Position numbers and translations under genes: made by a program
The notes under the pieces: generated by a model
Told to the model about the DNA's origin: nothing
The model's database searches: none
What the model saw: only the letters and a program-made list of their open reading frames with translations
Shown: piece by piece, positions 30,812 through 38,933 of the stretch
How the letters are laid out: the number at the start of each line of letters is the position of its first letter
Numbering within the stretch: the first letter of the stretch is position 1
NCBI GenBank assembly: GCA_963702705.1
Contig: CAVPDR010000003.1
Span: 1 to 56,701, forward strand
Direction: 5' to 3'
Origin: VRUE01 sp963702705
Lineage (GTDB): Bacteria; Actinomycetota; Thermoleophilia; Solirubrobacterales; 70-9
Length of the DNA: 56,701 nt

Positions 30812-31883
30812 CTACTGAACCAGCGCGGTGAAGCTGAGTGAGCCGGCCGCTTCGCCGGCCTTGAAGAGCTCTTTGCCTTCGTTGAAGGCGTCGTTGAGGG
30901 TCTTCGCGGTCTGGGCCTCGAGGACCAGCTGACCGCCGGAGAGGGTGACTGAGCGGGCCTTCGGGTCGGAGGCGATCGCGCCGCCGGTGAGGTCGAAGAC
31001 GCCGACTCGGCCTAGTTTGCCCGGGAAGGCCGGCGTGGGCTCGACGTCGACTTCGGCCGAGTCGACCTTGGCCCCCATGTCCAGCCACAGCTCCTTCCAG
31101 AAGACCTGGCCGGCGCCGAGCTGCAGCAGTTCGACGGTGCCTCCGGTGCGCAGCGTCCCTTCTGAGCCGTTGGGGGCGATCTGGCCGCCGACGACGATCG
31201 GGAAGGTGAAGGTCGGGCCCTGGTGTTCGGCCGGGAAGATCGGGTTGACCGAGACGAAGCGCGATTCGAGCTTGGCGAGGAAGGCGGGGTCGAAGACGAA
31301 GGTGGCACGGCCCGATTCGAGCACCGTGGCAACCTTCGGCTGCGGGGTGCTGGTCAGCGAGCCCAGGGCCTGGCCCGCGGCGAAGGGGACCGCCGGGCGC
31401 AGCTTCTTGTTGAGGCGGGTGGCGACCTTGGCGGTCAGCTTCAGCGGCTTGGCGCTGAACTTGGCGCCGAAGCCGCTGCGAACCGAGGAGAGCTTGGCGG
31501 CGCTGGCGACCTTGAGCTGGGAGCCGCCGACCTTGGCGACGAGGGGCGAGTGCTTGGCCTTCACCGTGATCTCGCGCAGCGGCACCTTGCCGTGGGAGCC
31601 GCCGAAGACGAGCGTGCCGACCTGGGTGATCTCGCCCTTGCCGATCGTCGCGTCGAAGTTTCCGCCGTTGATCGGCAGCACGATCGAGCCACCCCTGCGC
31701 TTGGCGCCCTGCTTCGCAGTCAGCTGGAGCCCGTCCTTCTTCGAGGAAGGAGGCAAAGCCCTTGTCGAGGACGAGCTTGGTCTGGCCGGAGCCAAGCGGA
31801 TCGAAGGCCGCGGCTGCGCTTGTGGCACCGACCAGGACGAACGTCAGCGCGCCGAGCAGCGCCCCAAAGACTCGAAGCTTCAT
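30812..31883 (-). pseudogene. Secreted HtaA-like repeat protein, frameshifted after the signal peptide
   Basis: From the ATG at 31883 the frame encodes a signal peptide (MKLRVFGALLGALTFVLVGA) and FDPLGSGQTKLVLDKGFASFL. It then shifts near 31742, where one extra base (CTCGAAGAAG instead of CTCAAGAAG) throws it out. The next frame continues perfectly with KKDGLQLTAKQGAKRRGGSIVLPINGGNFD for about 300 more residues. Removing that base gives 356 aa. The text contains two repeats of 'L.L.....F...G..L' and 'TF.FPI.GG.....G.GTL...G.VEL', reminiscent of HtaA-type cell-surface domains, though this is a weak match. Its ATG overlaps the stop of the upstream secreted protein (ATGA). A sequencing error or recent mutation are both possible. 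Confidence 0.7.
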
Positions 31884-32662
31884 TCCTTCACCCCACAGGT
31901 CTTGTTGACGGTGACGCCCATCGGCTTTCTCCCGGCGAAGTGGAATTCGGCGTAGGCGAGCGGGAAGGAGGCTCGCTTTGCCCGCCCCAGGGCCGGACAG
32001 GCGGCGTTGAAGTAGGAGAGCGCTCTTCCCCGGTAGCTGTATTTGCGCTTCAGGGTGAGCTTGATCCGATCCAGGTAGCCCCAGTCGCCCAGGGCTTGGG
32101 GCAACGAGGCGGAGAGTTCGGTGCCGTAGGGGCCGCTTGAGACCTGCTTGACCCCGAAGGGGATGACGAAGGAGCTGTTGAAGGGATGGGAGGTGAAGAT
32201 GTGGGTGAGGATCACCGGGCGGCCGTTCTTTTTGCCGTTGAAGATCAAGAGCCTTCCCTGGGTTCTGTAAGCGCCTTGGTCGGGCAAGACGATGTTGGCC
32301 CAGAACTGACCGGAGCCGATCAATGCATCGCCGCACTGCGAGAGGGCGCGTTCGGTGGTGGCGGGTTGGATGCGGGGTACTTCGCAGATCGGCAGGCCCT
32401 TGGACTGCAAGAGGCCGTGGCGGTTTACCCGCACGCTTAGCCGTCGCAGCTGCGGCGGCACGCCCCCTTTGCTGGCTTCCAGGTGCCCGGCGACGAAGAT
32501 CGCGATCGGGGCGGGCTTGTCCCTTGGAAGCTTGTAGGGCTTCAGCTGGGCTAGGGCGCTTATGCGCAGGCCTTCTGATTGCACGGTTACCGCCGGCGCC
32601 GATGCGCAGGCATATAGCGCCAGGGCCGCGACCGCTGTCGCGACCCTCCCCCGCCTTCCCAT
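31880..32662 (-). CDS. Secreted protein, paralogue of the one at 18842-19630
   Basis: A 260-aa protein with signal peptide (VATAVAALALYACASAPA) and no recognised domain. It shares LPRDKPAPIAIFVAGHLEA, GLPICEV, ALSQCGDALIGSG, GRLLIFNG, ILTHIFTSHP, GTELSASLPQALGDWGY, YFNAACPALG, FPLAYAEFHF and a C-terminal cysteine with the protein at 18842. It follows the second large secreted partner by 20 bp and overlaps the HtaA-like gene, so it belongs to the same operon. Probably an extracellular structural or binding protein; function unknown. Confidence 0.8.
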   Translation of the reverse strand: MGRRGRVATAVAALALYACASAPAVTVQSEGLRISALAQLKPYKLPRDKPAPIAIFVAGHLEASKGGVPPQLRRLSVRVNRHGLLQSKGLPICEVPRIQPATTERALSQCGDALIGSGQFWANIVLPDQGAYRTQGRLLIFNGKKNGRPVILTHIFTSHPFNSSFVIPFGVKQVSSGPYGTELSASLPQALGDWGYLDRIKLTLKRKYSYRGRALSYFNAACPALGRAKRASFPLAYAEFHFAGRKPMGVTVNKTCGVKE

Positions 32663-32682
32663 CGCCTAGAGGACGGCCCGCA

Positions 32683-35496
32683 TCAGCGTGCCGTCCTCTT
32701 TGACTTCGCCTTCTTGCCTTTGGCACCGCACTTCACCTTCAGCGCCGAGCCGTAGTTGGCTTCCTTGCCGTTTTGGCCGGTGATCTCGACTTTGGCCTTA
32801 TGGGTGCCCTGGCAGAGGTTGGTGCTGTTTTCGAACAGACCCTTCTTTGCTCCCTTGAAGGAGAACGATGCCCATTCGACCGGGGCGTCGGGGACGGTTT
32901 CAAAGGTCGTGCGCAGCTGTCCTTTGACCGAGTCGACGTGGCCAACCAGGTGCACGTTGATCTCGGCTCCCCGCAGTGAAGCGACGAGGTCGGGCAGTTC
33001 GTGTTCTGAGGAGCGCAAGAAGACAGGGCCTTCGAGCGGATCGGAGAGGATCGGGCTCTTGGCCCGCGCCCAGCCGTAGATCGACCCCGCTGGACAGGCT
33101 TCTCCGTTGCCGCCCGCTTCCTTGAACTGCACCCTGGTGCAGATCGTGTTGAAGTGGGCGTTGGCGATGAACTCCGAGCGAGGCAGCGTGACCCTTGCTT
33201 TGGCGATGCCCGCTTCGCCGAATCCGCTCATCCGCAGGAATGCCTTCAGCGCCGGGTAGGCGCCGCGCCTGGTCCCTCCGCTCAGCTTGAAGGAGAGCTT
33301 GGGCTTGAAGGGAAGGGCGGCGCAATCGGCGACCTGGAAGGGCGAGGTGACGGTGAGCGGGCGGTCGTCCGCTTCGGAAGCGAAGTCGAGCCCCGCTCCG
33401 AGCACCGTCGATGCGGTGGAGGTCGGGGTGCAGTCGGTCGGGTTGAGAGTGAACTGGGGCTTGTCCACGTAGGCGCGGATGTCCCTGAGACGCACCGGTA
33501 CCCCGGCGACGATGTGGGGGATCGGATCCGACCCGGTCGCATCGACGAAGACTTCGCCCGTTTCGGGATTGACCTGAAGCGCCTCGCGGATCACCACGGT
33601 GCCGAGATCGAAGGGACCGGCCTTTGCCGCCGTGATCGCGACGATCGACAGCGGCGAGCCGTGGTAGGGGCCGGCGAGGTAGATCTTGCCGGGGACGTAG
33701 ACCAGGACCTGGCCGACGCCCGCTCCCGCCAGGGAGGTGCCGACCTGCGAAGCCGCGGGGCATGACGGGGAGACCAGCTCTTCTTCGCCGCCGTGGATCC
33801 CCTTGCGGGCGATCGCCTGGGCGATGCCGGCCTCCGGGCAGAAGGGAACTCCGGCGAGCTTTGCCACCTCTCCGGGGGGCAGCTTGATCGAGAAGTGGGT
33901 GATCTCCTGCTCCGCATCGGTGCGCGAGAGTTCGACGTCGAAGGGCGAGAAGCTGCCGGCCGCGTTGTTCACCGCGCCGGCGTGGAGGTCGGGCCTGAAC
34001 GGCGGCAGCCCGCCGCTCGGGCAGGGGCCGTGGTCGGGCCCGGAGGCGATCTCGAAGGTGCTCTGCCGCGAGCTGACCTTGCTCGGCTGCGCCCAGGGGC
34101 TGAGGTTGGTCGTGACCGCGTATTGGCCACAGGCGCTCGGGGTGACCAGAGGCGATCTCGCCCCTTCCCGGAATCGCACGCTGACGCTCGCCACCGGCAA
34201 CTGCGGAATGTCATCGAAGACCGTGGTGATCTGACCGGTAGCGGGATCGAGCGTGACTTGTCCCGCCGACTTGACCAACACTCCCCGGTCGGGGATCTTC
34301 AGGACCATGTAGAGGGCGATCAGCGAGCCGAACGGGTTCTCGTAGGGCTTGGCCAGGTAGAGCGAGCCGACGGCTTCGCGGTCGAGCACCGGGGTGGTGG
34401 CCTTGACCGAGCCGAGCTTGGAAGTCTCAGGGCAGCCGGCGTCGGGGGCAGAGTTGTAGGTCTCGCGAGCGAGGTCGGCTTCTGAGCAGACGCCGAGCCC
34501 CTCGGCAGAGGAGGGGTTGACCGACATCCCTTTGGGCAAAACCACTTCCACCCGCTTCAGCTGAGAGGCCGCGGTGACGTTGGGGGAATCGAGCCCTTTG
34601 TTGGGCAGTGAGAGATCGAAGTCGAGCCCCGAGGATGTGGTGCCCTGCGAAGTGGTGGGTTTCGCCGTCGCCGAGGGCGTGAATTCCAGCAGGCCGCACG
34701 AGCCGAGCTGTGGGAAGGGGCCGCTCATCGTCGACGGGCTGTCCGGCACCTGGTAGCTGACCGCGGTGACCGTTACCTGCTTGCCGGGACCGCACTCGGT
34801 TGGGTTGGACATGAAGGGGACTTCGGACAGACCGGAGTCGCGCCCGCCGGGGGGCAATTGCCCGAGCAGGCCTTCCTCAGGGGTGAGCCGCAACTCGTCG
34901 TGCGACGCGGCGGCGGGCACTCCCCAGAAGGTGGTTTCAGCGGCGATCACTTCAGCGACTGAAGAGGCGCCTTCGACCGCGGCGACCAGGGTGTTGTCGA
35001 TCGGGTCGACGCGGACGTTGATGAAGATTGGCCAAGCACCGCCGAACAGTCCGAAGCGCGCGGCCACGTCGCCGCCGGGCGACTCCATGCTGTAGACAGG
35101 CTCGGTCAGGGTGGCGTTGATGACTCCCGCGAGAGTGACTTCGCTGATCCCGATCTGGGAGTCCTGCGGGCATTCGCTCTCATTCGGGGTAGTGCCGAGC
35201 TGGGCCGTCGTACAGTGGGGAAAGGCTTCCGGATTGCCAACCAACCCCGGAGGGACCTTGACGATGAAGTCACGGCTGGTGGCCCAGGGCCGCGGGGGAG
35301 ACTCGGCAGTGGAGGTGAGCCGGAAGGAAGCGGTGAAATCGGCGTGGGCCCCGGCCTGCAAGTCCGCTACCGATGAGGAAACCGATTCCAGAGCGTATTT
35401 CGAGAAATCCCTGTCGGCGGCAGCGGGGCCGGCCATGCAGAGCGAGGCGAGCACGCCGATCGCCGCCACCGCGATAACTGAAGTCCTGACCCTCAT
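32683..35496 (-). CDS. Large secreted protein B2 (937 aa), second module copy
   Basis: A 937-aa exported protein: signal peptide MRVRTSVIAVAAIGVLASLC then AAADRDFSKYALESVSSSVADLQAGAHADFT. It has no recognised catalytic domain and reads as repeated beta-rich units, each with a small disulfide-type segment: FPHCTTAQLGTTPNESECPQDSQIG, CPETSKLGSVKATTPVLDREAVGSLYLAKPYENPFGSLIALY, TPSACGQYAVTTNLSPW, SPSCPAASQVGTSLAGAGVGQVLVYVPGKIYLAGPY. It equals B1 (38930-41743) in length and is closely similar throughout, so the two arose by tandem duplication. Its ATG overlaps the A2 stop (ATGA). The C terminus is Lys-rich (KCGAKGKKAKSKRTAR), possibly for wall binding. Confidence 0.85.
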   Translation of the reverse strand: MRVRTSVIAVAAIGVLASLCMAGPAAADRDFSKYALESVSSSVADLQAGAHADFTASFRLTSTAESPPRPWATSRDFIVKVPPGLVGNPEAFPHCTTAQLGTTPNESECPQDSQIGISEVTLAGVINATLTEPVYSMESPGGDVAARFGLFGGAWPIFINVRVDPIDNTLVAAVEGASSVAEVIAAETTFWGVPAAASHDELRLTPEEGLLGQLPPGGRDSGLSEVPFMSNPTECGPGKQVTVTAVSYQVPDSPSTMSGPFPQLGSCGLLEFTPSATAKPTTSQGTTSSGLDFDLSLPNKGLDSPNVTAASQLKRVEVVLPKGMSVNPSSAEGLGVCSEADLARETYNSAPDAGCPETSKLGSVKATTPVLDREAVGSLYLAKPYENPFGSLIALYMVLKIPDRGVLVKSAGQVTLDPATGQITTVFDDIPQLPVASVSVRFREGARSPLVTPSACGQYAVTTNLSPWAQPSKVSSRQSTFEIASGPDHGPCPSGGLPPFRPDLHAGAVNNAAGSFSPFDVELSRTDAEQEITHFSIKLPPGEVAKLAGVPFCPEAGIAQAIARKGIHGGEEELVSPSCPAASQVGTSLAGAGVGQVLVYVPGKIYLAGPYHGSPLSIVAITAAKAGPFDLGTVVIREALQVNPETGEVFVDATGSDPIPHIVAGVPVRLRDIRAYVDKPQFTLNPTDCTPTSTASTVLGAGLDFASEADDRPLTVTSPFQVADCAALPFKPKLSFKLSGGTRRGAYPALKAFLRMSGFGEAGIAKARVTLPRSEFIANAHFNTICTRVQFKEAGGNGEACPAGSIYGWARAKSPILSDPLEGPVFLRSSEHELPDLVASLRGAEINVHLVGHVDSVKGQLRTTFETVPDAPVEWASFSFKGAKKGLFENSTNLCQGTHKAKVEITGQNGKEANYGSALKVKCGAKGKKAKSKRTAR

Positions 35497-38400
35497 CGTC
35501 CCGTCCTCCCCTGCTTGCTGGCCTTTCGATGACCTCGTGATCGGTGTTTGAGCTTCGAACAGCGCGTCGGGCCACCACTTCTGGCCCTTTGCTTCGGCTT
35601 ACGGCAGCTGGGCTTCTCGTGTTGCGACAGCGAGTTTCCCGCCCCTCGGTAGGTGGAGCTCGCAAGCGAAGCTGCCTGCGGCGGCGAGGCCGCCGGCTGA
35701 CAGGCTTCGCCCAGGCACTCCCCCGCCGCCGTCGTGGCGGCAAAGCCGCCGCCGACGCGCGCGTCGTAGATCGAGAAGGTGGCACTCGGGTCTTCGTCGG
35801 TGAGCCGGTCGGCAGTGGCAACAAAGACGTCGTCGCCGTCCCTGCTCTGGGCGTAGAGGTAGTCGTCCTTGGCGCTGTAGCCGGAGGAGATCAGAAAGAG
35901 GCAGCCCTCGGCGCGTTGGCAGCTGCCGACACCTTCCTGCTCCCACTCATAGACGTCACGGGCGCCGTCGGTGTCGGCTGAGACAAGCGCTTCGGTGGAC
36001 TCGAAGAAGGCACGACGCCCATCGGGGGTGAGGGCAGGGACGAAGCTGCTGGGGTGGAGCGGAGCTTCACTATCGGGGCTCGTGAAGCTCTGGATCGAAG
36101 CTCCTTGCCCGGTCGGCGCCCCAGCCAGGGGGCAGGAGACGCAGCGCAGACGACCGGCCCTTGAGTCGTATCGGTACACCTGGGGGAATTCGCCTGCCGG
36201 GAAGCCCGTGATTGCCGCGCGCGACTGAAAGAGCAGCACAGAGCCATCCGGGTTAGTGCGAGAGGGATCCCGTGCGGGTTGCTCCGAGGCCTCGATCCAG
36301 AGACCGAGGCCGGTGCGGCCGAAGCCGCTTTCTCCTGCTTCCCCTTCCGCGTCACGTTCGGTGACCGTGGCGACGAAGCTGATCGTTCCTTCCTCCGAGA
36401 GGTAGAGGTTCTGTCCGCCGGCCTGAGCTGCCTCCCCCTCGGGGTTCGTGCCGCCGAGGACGCTCGGAGAGAGGAAATAGGCGCGGGTCCCTCCGGCGGC
36501 GACATTGACCGGCGTGACGTCGCCGCTCGAGCTGAAGTCGATCACTTCGTTGGTGCTGATGTCGAGGGCCTTCAGGTCACCGTCCTCGAGATAGAAAACG
36601 CGCTCTCCGTTTTCCGAGACGCCGGCGATGGTGACGTTTTCGCCGATCTCGTAGGTGACGGAGTTGTCCTTGCGCAAGTAGAAGGCACCGCCGATTTTGA
36701 AAGCGACGGCGCTGCCATCCTTGGAGACACCTAGCGGTGCTGCTACTGCGTCTTTGCTTGGGGTGATGTCGCCGGGAAGGAGCGAGATCACGTGGGTCTG
36801 CTCTTCGCCGGTGATCGGGTCGATGGTGCGGTCGTAGATCGCCTCGATTTCGTCCGGCGGCGCGTTTGGCTCGAGCTGGACCGCTTTCCAATAATCGCTG
36901 TTATTGCCTACGGCAAAGATGACATGGGTACCATCCGGAGATATCGCCACATCTTTGGCATGGGGCGCGACGCCGAGGCTTCCCCGGCCGACCAGCTCCG
37001 AGTGTCCATCGGGATAACGGAGGTTGAAGGTTTCAACTCCGTCGACCACTGCCGAACCTTCGTTTTTACCCATCCAGGCGGAAAAGGTCTGCGCTTCGGA
37101 AACCTGCCGCACCTCGGCGACCGTAGCTTCGGAGCCGGTGGGCCCGGACAAGGCAGTGGTCCATCCCGCCGCCCCCCGCTGCGCGAGGTAGGCATCGCCC
37201 TCGAAGCTGCCGACACCGGTGGTGCCCGGAAGCGAGCCGCCTTCGATCAGATAGGTGAGGCGACCGCCGTCCGGAGACGCGAGCACTGATCCGAACTTTC
37301 CGAGCGGGGGCCGGCCGTTCGTTTCGGCCGGGGTGACGAGCTCATAGGCGCGGCAGTCCGGCAACGGCGCCGACGCACCGGTGCGCAGTGCCCCGTTGGC
37401 GCACACGCCGGTGTTGGCGGCAGCGTCGTCGAAGGTGGCGAAGGCTGCTTCGTTCTGGCCTTCTTCGGGGGCAGGGCCGAGATCGTTTTGGGCAACCACG
37501 CGGAACCGGTAGACCTGCCCCGGCAGGAGGTTGCTGGCAAGGGCGTTGACACTTCCCGCGCCATCGGCGGAGATGGTGCCTTCGCCGACGGTTGCGGCGC
37601 CCTGAAATCCTTCCACTTCGAAGGCCGCCTGGGTGGTCAGCTCGAAGCGATACCCGGTCTGGAGGTCATGCGGGTTTATCGCCGCCCGCAGCTGGGCTTC
37701 GGTTTCGCCGATCCCGGCCGTCGAGACGCTTTCGATGGCTGGTTTCGCCTGGCTTGGCCTTCGGTAGGCGAGCGCGGATCCCGTCGACTTGAACTGCGGG
37801 ACGAAGAGGTAGTGGCGGTTGCAGGCATCGCCGGGGGAGACTTTGGCAATAGCCGGGCTCGGATAGCCGCAGGAAGGCGCGGCCAGAGACCTGGTCCCGT
37901 TGCTCACCGCGATCTGGACAGAGATCGATTCCGAGGAAGCAAGCTGACTCGAGGTCTGCTTCGATAGGTAATTGTACCCTTCGTCAAACCGGTAAACGGT
38001 TTTTGTACCCAGGTCGTAGGCGAAAAAGTCATGGCTCCCTTCGTCGACGGCAACCGAAAGCGTGGCAATGTAGGTGGAAAACGATCCGTCTGGGCCCCCT
38101 TTCACCGTATTCAGGGGCAAATGCGGAGCATCCGCGGTATAGACACGGATGGCGCATTCATAGGGGTTACCAGTGGTGTCGCAGGAGGAGACATAGATCC
38201 GTCTTTTTCCCGCGTCGATAGCGATCGCGCCGAGAAAGCTTCCAGCAGGACTAAACGAGTCCACAAGTTCGTTGCCGTCATCGGCCGAGGAATATCTGGC
38301 CACTGCTCCGCCTCCATCCACCAAAACCTGGTCGAGGTGGGCAGGCGCTGAGTCGATCGCCACCGATCCATAGTCGCTAAGACCATTTGCAATCACCACC

Positions 38401-38933
38401 GGTGGTTCGCTGTACCCGATGTCTCCGGCTTCCGGGTCGTAGCCCACGTCGGGTGGGAATCGGAGGAGGCGGCGGCCGGCCTGGTAGACGTAGAGGTTTC
38501 CTTTGCTGTCGACGGCCGCGGCCTTGGCGAATGGGACCGGAACCTCGGTGATGAAGTGGCCTTCGTCATCGAACACGTCGACCCGGGCTGCTTCATCCGC
38601 GGCTTGGTCAGCTACGCCCCCGCCATGGGAAACGACGTACTCGTTGCCGACCGGGTCGATACCAATACCTCGCGGATATGCGAACTGCGCACTCGGGCCG
38701 TCGGGGGGGGCCGGATAGGCGAGGGGTTCGCCCGTGCAGCTCGGGTCGGGCACACCATCGAACCCAGGAGCTTTGCAGCTGCCGTTCAGGGTCAGGGTCG
38801 GGTCCAAGATGTAGGCAGGTTCTTCGGCGGCCCGCGCTGACGTCGCCCCTAGGGCAGCCCAGAGCATGCCAAGCGCTAGGGCCAAGGCACCGAGGTAGAC
38901 GGCGCGAGTTGGGTATTGGTTGGCGCCGTTCAT
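35493..38933 (-). CDS. Large secreted beta-propeller protein A2 (1146 aa), second module copy
   Basis: A 1146-aa exported protein starting MNGANQYPTRAVYLGALALA with a good site (AGGA) in front. N-terminal third: NHL-like repeats (YPRGIGIDPVGNEYVVSHGG, ARVDVFDDEGHFITEVPVPFAKAAAVDSKGNLYVYQ). Middle: a fibronectin III-like unit (RAAINPHDLQTGYRFELTT...ASNLLPGQVYRFRVVAQNDLG). C-terminal half starts with PLPDCRAYELVTPAETNGR and holds PD40/TolB-like propeller blades (VAISPDGTHVIFAVGN, PALTPDGRRAFFESTEALV). Ends GECLGEACQPA and a basic tail. A1 has the same plan. Stops and starts with both neighbours overlap by ATGA. Ligand unknown. Confidence 0.85.
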   Translation of the reverse strand: MNGANQYPTRAVYLGALALALGMLWAALGATSARAAEEPAYILDPTLTLNGSCKAPGFDGVPDPSCTGEPLAYPAPPDGPSAQFAYPRGIGIDPVGNEYVVSHGGGVADQAADEAARVDVFDDEGHFITEVPVPFAKAAAVDSKGNLYVYQAGRRLLRFPPDVGYDPEAGDIGYSEPPVVIANGLSDYGSVAIDSAPAHLDQVLVDGGGAVARYSSADDGNELVDSFSPAGSFLGAIAIDAGKRRIYVSSCDTTGNPYECAIRVYTADAPHLPLNTVKGGPDGSFSTYIATLSVAVDEGSHDFFAYDLGTKTVYRFDEGYNYLSKQTSSQLASSESISVQIAVSNGTRSLAAPSCGYPSPAIAKVSPGDACNRHYLFVPQFKSTGSALAYRRPSQAKPAIESVSTAGIGETEAQLRAAINPHDLQTGYRFELTTQAAFEVEGFQGAATVGEGTISADGAGSVNALASNLLPGQVYRFRVVAQNDLGPAPEEGQNEAAFATFDDAAANTGVCANGALRTGASAPLPDCRAYELVTPAETNGRPPLGKFGSVLASPDGGRLTYLIEGGSLPGTTGVGSFEGDAYLAQRGAAGWTTALSGPTGSEATVAEVRQVSEAQTFSAWMGKNEGSAVVDGVETFNLRYPDGHSELVGRGSLGVAPHAKDVAISPDGTHVIFAVGNNSDYWKAVQLEPNAPPDEIEAIYDRTIDPITGEEQTHVISLLPGDITPSKDAVAAPLGVSKDGSAVAFKIGGAFYLRKDNSVTYEIGENVTIAGVSENGERVFYLEDGDLKALDISTNEVIDFSSSGDVTPVNVAAGGTRAYFLSPSVLGGTNPEGEAAQAGGQNLYLSEEGTISFVATVTERDAEGEAGESGFGRTGLGLWIEASEQPARDPSRTNPDGSVLLFQSRAAITGFPAGEFPQVYRYDSRAGRLRCVSCPLAGAPTGQGASIQSFTSPDSEAPLHPSSFVPALTPDGRRAFFESTEALVSADTDGARDVYEWEQEGVGSCQRAEGCLFLISSGYSAKDDYLYAQSRDGDDVFVATADRLTDEDPSATFSIYDARVGGGFAATTAAGECLGEACQPAASPPQAASLASSTYRGAGNSLSQHEKPSCRKPKQRARSGGPTRCSKLKHRSRGHRKASKQGRTGR

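Noticed and set aside
31740..31745. Programmed ribosomal frameshift in the HtaA-like gene
   Set aside because: There is no slippery heptamer, shadowing site or downstream pseudoknot of the usual kind; a one-base insertion explains the data more simply.
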